NCBI GenBank assembly: GCA_013812265.1
Contig: JACCTQ010000083.1
Location: 1 to 9,206, forward strand
Length of the DNA stretch: 9,206 bases
Direction: 5' to 3'
Source: Actinomycetota bacterium
GTDB taxonomy: Bacteria > Actinomycetota > Thermoleophilia > Gaiellales > Gaiellaceae
Shown here: piece after piece, positions 5,958-9,206 of the stretch
Numbering within the stretch: position 1 is the first letter of the stretch
Layout: each line of letters opens with the position of its first letter
Notes under the pieces: generated by a model
Databases searched by the model: none
Told to the model about the DNA's origin: nothing
The model's input: only the letters and a program-made list of their open reading frames with translations
Position numbers and translations under genes: made by a program

Positions 5958-6881
5958 TTAGTACGCGACCGCACGCCGCCCCGCCACGGCGGCGTGGCGC
6001 TGCTCGTCGGCGCGATAGCTCGAGCGGACGAGCGGCCCCGAGAAGACCGAGCCGAAGCCGAGCGCCTCGCCCTGCTCCCGGAACCAGCGAAACTCGTCAG
6101 GATGCACCCAGCGGTCGATCTGCGCGTGCTTCGCAGAGGGCTGGAGGTATTGGCCGATCGTCACGACGTCGACGCCGTTCGCGCGCAGGTCCCGCATCGT
6201 CTCGACCACTTCGTCGTTCGTCTCGCCGAGGCCGACGATGATGCCGGACTTGGTCATGACCGGGTAGTCGGCGATCTCCTTCGCGCGCGCCAGCAGCCAG
6301 AGCGCGCCGTCGTAGGACGCCTTCGCGCCGCGCATGCGGCGATGGAGCCTGCGGACGGTCTCGATGTTGTGGTTGAAGACCTCCGGGCGGGCGCCCAGCA
6401 CGATCTCGAGCGCCTGCTCCTCGACCCCCAGGAAATCCGGCGTCAGCACTTCGACGGAGGCCTCGGGGAGCTTTGCCTTCAAAGCACGAATCGTCGCCGC
6501 GTAGTGGCCGGCGCCGCGGTCGGGCACGTCGTCGCGGTCGACCGAGGTGACCACGACGTGCCTCAGGCCCATCTGAGCGGCTGTGTGAGCCAGACGAAGC
6601 GGCTCCAGCGGATCCGGCGGGTGCTCGGGCCGGCCCGAGGTCACATAGCAGTAGCGGCACGCGCGTGTACACGTTTCGCCCAGGATCTGGAAGGTGGCAG
6701 TGCCGCGCCCCCAGCACTCCGAGATGTTCGGGCAGCGGGCTTCCTCGCAGATCGTGTGCAGGCTCGCGCCGTGGATCAGCTTCTTGACGTCGAAGTAGCG
6801 GCTGTTCGCGCTCGGCGCCCGAACCTTCATCCATTCCGGCCGGCGCGGCCGCTCGGCGACGGGCAGCGAGTCTTGCATCAT
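5958..6881 (-). CDS. lipA: Lipoyl synthase, radical SAM protein
   Basis: The 307-residue product has the normal family length. LipA inserts two sulfurs into octanoyl groups on E2 and GcvH lipoyl domains, completing the lipoyl cofactor in the cytoplasm. The auxiliary 4Fe-4S cluster that donates sulfur is bound by Cys45, Cys50 and Cys56 (CEEARCPNISEC), plus the serine of the RSSY motif at 286-289. The radical-SAM cluster is bound by Cys71, Cys75 and Cys78 (CTRACRYC). FNHNIETV at 169-176 and GIIVGLGE at 213-220 are further family motifs. It is the last gene of the operon, 25 nt after the cupin gene. The reading starts with two ATGs: a GGAGG touches the first (6881) and is 3 nt from the second (6878), so the second may be the one used. 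The residue after the CX3CX2C motif is Tyr (CYVTSGRP), where many LipA proteins have Asp. Confidence 0.96.
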   Translation of the reverse strand: MMQDSLPVAERPRRPEWMKVRAPSANSRYFDVKKLIHGASLHTICEEARCPNISECWGRGTATFQILGETCTRACRYCYVTSGRPEHPPDPLEPLRLAHTAAQMGLRHVVVTSVDRDDVPDRGAGHYAATIRALKAKLPEASVEVLTPDFLGVEEQALEIVLGARPEVFNHNIETVRRLHRRMRGAKASYDGALWLLARAKEIADYPVMTKSGIIVGLGETNDEVVETMRDLRANGVDVVTIGQYLQPSAKHAQIDRWVHPDEFRWFREQGEALGFGSVFSGPLVRSSYRADEQRHAAVAGRRAVAY

Positions 6882-6886
6882 CCTCC
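6882..6886 (-). promoter_or_regulatory. SD site abutting the lipA start
   Basis: GGAGG on the minus strand directly touches the first ATG of lipA (6881) and is 3 nt from the second (6878). This unusually short spacing favours the second ATG and may limit translation. Confidence 0.5.
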
Positions 6887-6906
6887 AGTCTAGAGGCCGG
6901 TACGCG

Positions 6907-7245
6907 TTACCCGGGCCTGCCGGGTCGTTCGACCATGAGGGTGGTCATGGTCGACGCCTCCGTCCAGAGGCGGTGCGGAACGCCCTTCGGCCAGAGCACC
7001 CGCTCGCCGGACCGGATCGGGGCGGTCTCGCCGGCGACCGAGGTCATCCCCTCGCCGTCGATGCAGACGACGATCGTGTCGCTCGGCCCGGGATGCTCGT
7101 GGATCGTGCCCTCGGGCTGAAACCGCAGCATGGCGAGGAAGAAGTCGTCCTCCCGCACGAGCACTCGACTCTCGACTCCCACGCACCCCTCGTACGGCAG
7201 CGGGCTCCAGTCGGGCCGCGGTACGGATGCGACGTCGACCGTCAC
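6907..7245 (-). CDS. Small single-domain cupin protein
   Basis: The 112-residue protein starts at a GTG whose last two bases lie in the lipB stop codon (GTGA, a 4-base overlap), a sign of translational coupling. It is one cupin barrel. Motif 1 is EGTIHEHPGPSD with His49 and His51, followed by the Gly-rich turn DGEG. Motif 2 is SGERVLWPKGVPHRLWTE with His91. Three histidines could bind a metal, but the usual motif-1 glutamate is replaced by a Ser/Asp region, so the metal site may be altered. The open frame continues upstream through lipB, but that part has lipB's other-frame composition and is not coding. The function is unknown. The position between lipB and lipA suggests a role linked to lipoylation or redox sensing, but small cupins are too diverse to say. 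Confidence 0.82.
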   Translation of the reverse strand: MTVDVASVPRPDWSPLPYEGCVGVESRVLVREDDFFLAMLRFQPEGTIHEHPGPSDTIVVCIDGEGMTSVAGETAPIRSGERVLWPKGVPHRLWTEASTMTTLMVERPGRPG

Positions 7246-7955
7246 CGAGTCGCGAGCGAACCGTGGCGTGGCTGATCCCAGAGCCCGTGCCCCTCGTGGG
7301 CCGGAAGCTCCTCGAGCGCGAGGTCGAAGACCTCCTCGAGCGCGGCAGCTGCCGGTGCGCGAAGCTCGTCGACGGGTACAGGTCGTCCCAGCTCGCCCGC
7401 GATCGTCGTGAAAGCGGTGTCCTCGAGCCCGCAGGCGGTGATCCACTCCGTGAAGGGGGTCGGGTCGAGGTCGACGTTCAGCGCGTAGCCGTGCGTCGTG
7501 ATCCACCTGGAGATGTGGACGCCGATGGAGGCGATCTTGCGCGGCGGCGACTGGAGCCAGATCCCCGTGAGCCCTTCGATCCGTGTCCCATCCAGCTCGG
7601 CACGCGCGAGCGTGCGGATCACGGCTTCCTCGAGGTCGCGGCAGTACTTCTTGACGTCTTCGCCGTGCCGGCGCAGGTCGAGAATCGGGTAGCAGACGAG
7701 CTGCCCGGGGCCGTGATACGTGGACTTCCCGCCGCGATCCGTTTCCACGATGTCGACCTCCGTCCCGGGCGGGACATGTACCTCTCCCGGTTCGGTGCGC
7801 CGTCCGAGCGTGATCACCGGTGTGTGCTCCAGGAGCACGACGGTGTCCGGGATCGCACCCTGCGACACGCCGGCTGCGAGCGACCTCTGCAGGTCCCAGG
7901 CCTCTCGATACGGGACCGGCTGGCGGAGATCGAGAAGGTACGCGCCCCGGCTCAC
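7242..7955 (-). CDS. lipB: Lipoyl(octanoyl) transferase LipB
   Basis: LipB moves octanoyl from octanoyl-ACP to the lysine of lipoyl domains (E2 subunits, GcvH), the first step of de novo lipoylation. The 237-residue product has the family hallmarks: RGGKSTYHGPGQLVCYP at 74-90, the catalytic Lys140 in RKIASIGVHISRW, HGYALNVDLD at 155-164, and the nucleophile Cys175 in ITACGLED. The start is a GTG at 7955, 32 nt after the GFA gene. Its SD match is weak, but the N-terminus aligns well with the usual beginning of LipB (a short strand, then YREAWDLQ). The 3' end overlaps the cupin start by 4 bases. A C-terminal tail of about 20 residues after ALEELP is the least conserved part. Confidence 0.96.
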   Translation of the reverse strand: MSRGAYLLDLRQPVPYREAWDLQRSLAAGVSQGAIPDTVVLLEHTPVITLGRRTEPGEVHVPPGTEVDIVETDRGGKSTYHGPGQLVCYPILDLRRHGEDVKKYCRDLEEAVIRTLARAELDGTRIEGLTGIWLQSPPRKIASIGVHISRWITTHGYALNVDLDPTPFTEWITACGLEDTAFTTIAGELGRPVPVDELRAPAAAALEEVFDLALEELPAHEGHGLWDQPRHGSLATR

Positions 7956-7987
7956 TGTCTCGAGGGTACCGTCCGCACCCGCTTTGG

Positions 7988-8398
7988 TTACGAAGAGGGC
8001 CGGACCTCGTAGCGGGGGATGCCGTCGTCAGGGAGCGTCTCCCACGGCGCGGCGGAGCGAACGAAGATGTGAGACTCCGGCTTGTCCTCGACGGGACTGT
8101 CGATCGCGCTGAGACGGACGCTTGCCTGCTTCGATGCCGGCCAGCCGCCACCGAACAGGTTCGAGCCGCACCCCGAGCAGAACGTCTTCGCCGTCCCCTC
8201 CGTCGGTTGGAAGGTTCGGAGCAACTGGTCGCCGGCGAGCACTCGGATCGCTTCGCGCGGCACGCGCCCGTTCACGGTGCCCGTTCCACCGGAGATCTTC
8301 TTGCAGTTGGTGCAATGGCACTGAGCCACGCTGAGAAACGGCTCGCTCACCTCGAAGCGGACGGCTCCACAAAGACAGCTTCCACTCAGGGTCGGCAC
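7988..8398 (-). CDS. GFA-domain zinc protein (glutathione-dependent formaldehyde-activating enzyme-like)
   Basis: The 136-residue protein is one GFA domain. Zinc-ligand motifs are in the expected order: Cys8 and Cys10 (GSCLCGAVRF), Cys27, Cys29 and Cys32 (CHCTNCKK), and Cys74 and Cys77 (FCSGCGS). Members of this fold include Gfa, which binds glutathione and formaldehyde, but most relatives have no proven activity. Actinobacteria mostly use mycothiol rather than glutathione, so the family name should not be taken as the function. The GTG start at 8398 directly follows the TAG of the E2 gene with no gap and only a weak GGGACGAG-type SD site, which suggests coupled translation. Its place between E2 and lipB is unusual. 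Involvement in thiol or aldehyde chemistry near lipoyl enzymes is only a guess. Confidence 0.88.
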   Translation of the reverse strand: MPTLSGSCLCGAVRFEVSEPFLSVAQCHCTNCKKISGGTGTVNGRVPREAIRVLAGDQLLRTFQPTEGTAKTFCSGCGSNLFGGGWPASKQASVRLSAIDSPVEDKPESHIFVRSAAPWETLPDDGIPRYEVRPSS

Positions 8399-9206
8399 CT
8401 AGTACGCGCTCTCGTCCCAGGTCTGGAGGCGCTCGCGCAGGTCCCGCAGGAACCGGCCCGCGAGTGCGCCGTCCACCAGGCGGTGGTCGTACGTGAGGGT
8501 GAGGTTCATGATGGAGCGGATGGCGATGACGTCGCCGCCGAGCTCGTCTTGGACGACCCAGGGCCGCTTGACGACCGCGTAGGTGCCGAGGATGGCTGCC
8601 TGGGGTTGGCTGATGACCGGCGTCCCGTGGAACGTTCCGTAGCCGCCGGGGTTCGTGATCGTGAACGTGCCGCCCTGAACGTCGTCGGGGAGCAGCTTCT
8701 TCTCTCGGGCCTGCTGGGCGAGGTCCGCGACGCCTTTCGCGATCCCGAGCAGGTTCAGCGTCTCCACATTCTTCAGCACCGGCACGATTAGGCCCTTGCC
8801 GTCGGCTAGCTCCACCGCGAAGCCGATGTTCACGAAGCTCCTCGTCACGATCTGATCGCCGCGGATCTCGCCGTTCACCCACGGGTAGTCTGCGAGGGTC
8901 TCGACCGTGGCGCGCGCGATGAAGGCCAGGTACGTCGGGTTCACGCCGTGAGCGGCCTGGTACTCCTTCTTCAGCTTCTCGCGGATCGCCACGACCTTCG
9001 ACATGTCGACCTCGATCGCGCTCGTGACGTGGGCGGAGGTGTCGAGTGACCGCCGCATGTGGTCGGCGATACCGCGCCGCATGGCGTTCATCGGCTCGTA
9101 CGACTCCCCGCCTGCAGCCTGTGGCTGCAGGTTACGAGTGTCCGCAGCTGGAGCGGTCACTTGTGGAACCGGGGCTGGAGCGGTCTGAGCCGGCGGAGCG
9201 GCTGGT
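8399..9206 (-). CDS. 2-oxoacid dehydrogenase E2 (dihydrolipoyllysine acyltransferase), C-terminal part
   Basis: The frame is open to the window edge, so the N-terminal lipoyl and E1/E3-binding domains lie outside. A GTG at 9160 is not the real start: upstream codons continue an Ala/Pro-rich flexible linker (PAAPPAQTAPAPVPQ). The 2-oxoacid dehydrogenase catalytic domain then follows, with MRRGIADHMRRSLDTSAHVT, SFVNIGFAVELADGKGLIVP, TFTITNPGGYGTFHGTPVI and the active-site motif DHRLVDGA (His codon at 8485-8483, Asp codon at 8473-8471). E2 passes the acyl group from its lipoyl arm to CoA in the pyruvate, 2-oxoglutarate or branched-chain complex; this part alone does not settle which. It is the most upstream visible gene of the lipoylation operon, matching the dlaT(sucB)-lipB-lipA grouping of mycobacteria. 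The operon promoter is outside the window. Confidence 0.94.
   Translation of the reverse strand, partial: PAAPPAQTAPAPVPQVTAPAADTRNLQPQAAGGESYEPMNAMRRGIADHMRRSLDTSAHVTSAIEVDMSKVVAIREKLKKEYQAAHGVNPTYLAFIARATVETLADYPWVNGEIRGDQIVTRSFVNIGFAVELADGKGLIVPVLKNVETLNLLGIAKGVADLAQQAREKKLLPDDVQGGTFTITNPGGYGTFHGTPVISQPQAAILGTYAVVKRPWVVQDELGGDVIAIRSIMNLTLTYDHRLVDGALAGRFLRDLRERLQTWDESAY

Noticed and set aside
5994..6893. A 299-codon plus-strand frame opposite lipA
   Set aside because: It is antisense to a certain gene, without recognisable domains.
6907..8151. A 414-codon frame suggesting a long fused cupin protein
   Set aside because: Only the last 112 codons look like protein. The rest lies antiphase over lipB and the GFA gene and is Arg/Pro-rich. 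The GTGA overlap with the lipB stop gives a natural start.
8028..8882. A 284-codon minus-strand frame across the E2 and GFA genes
   Set aside because: It is a shadow in another frame, rich in Arg and without motifs.
1..9206. CRISPR arrays, tRNA or rRNA genes, insertion sequences, attachment sites
   Set aside because: I saw no regularly spaced repeats, cloverleaf-forming segments, transposase motifs or terminal repeats in either strand.

Overview
This is a GC-rich bacterial window with frequent GTG/TTG starts, good Shine-Dalgarno (SD) sites and exported proteins. It fits a high-GC actinobacterium. A Thermoleophilia/Gaiellales-type lineage is my guess from the flavour of the proteins, not something shown by the sequence.

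Left edge (1-387): the 5' end of a minus-strand gene that looks like a carbohydrate ABC transporter permease of the MalG type. It starts near 122 and runs off the window. Between it and the next gene are an unexplained short open frame (133-216, minus) and two perfect hairpins (294-316 and 324-354) that probably end transcription of the large gene to the right.

Centre (388-5948): two divergently transcribed genes for large exported proteins. On the minus strand is a 1163-residue secreted BNR/Asp-box beta-propeller protein (sortilin/sialidase-like superfamily) with a C-terminal beta-sandwich. On the plus strand is a 548-residue secreted subtilisin-like (S8) protease with an intact catalytic triad, best started at the TTG at 4251. 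Their 371-bp shared spacer (3880-4250) is dense in signals: a good sigma70-like promoter for the propeller gene, three inverted repeats sharing AGTCAA, and a long protease leader that can form two mutually exclusive hairpins.

Right side (5958-9206): a minus-strand lipoylation operon, read right to left. It holds the C-terminal catalytic part of a 2-oxoacid dehydrogenase E2 acyltransferase (cut by the window edge), a GFA-domain zinc protein, lipB (octanoyltransferase), a small cupin and lipA (lipoyl synthase). LipB attaches an octanoyl group to carrier domains such as that of E2, and LipA inserts the two sulfurs to make lipoyl. The E2-lipB-lipA order recalls the dlaT-Rv2216-lipB-lipA neighbourhood of Mycobacterium tuberculosis. 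The GFA and cupin genes are the unusual members, and both are tightly coupled to their neighbours. The operon converges with the protease gene on one shared terminator at 5919-5948.
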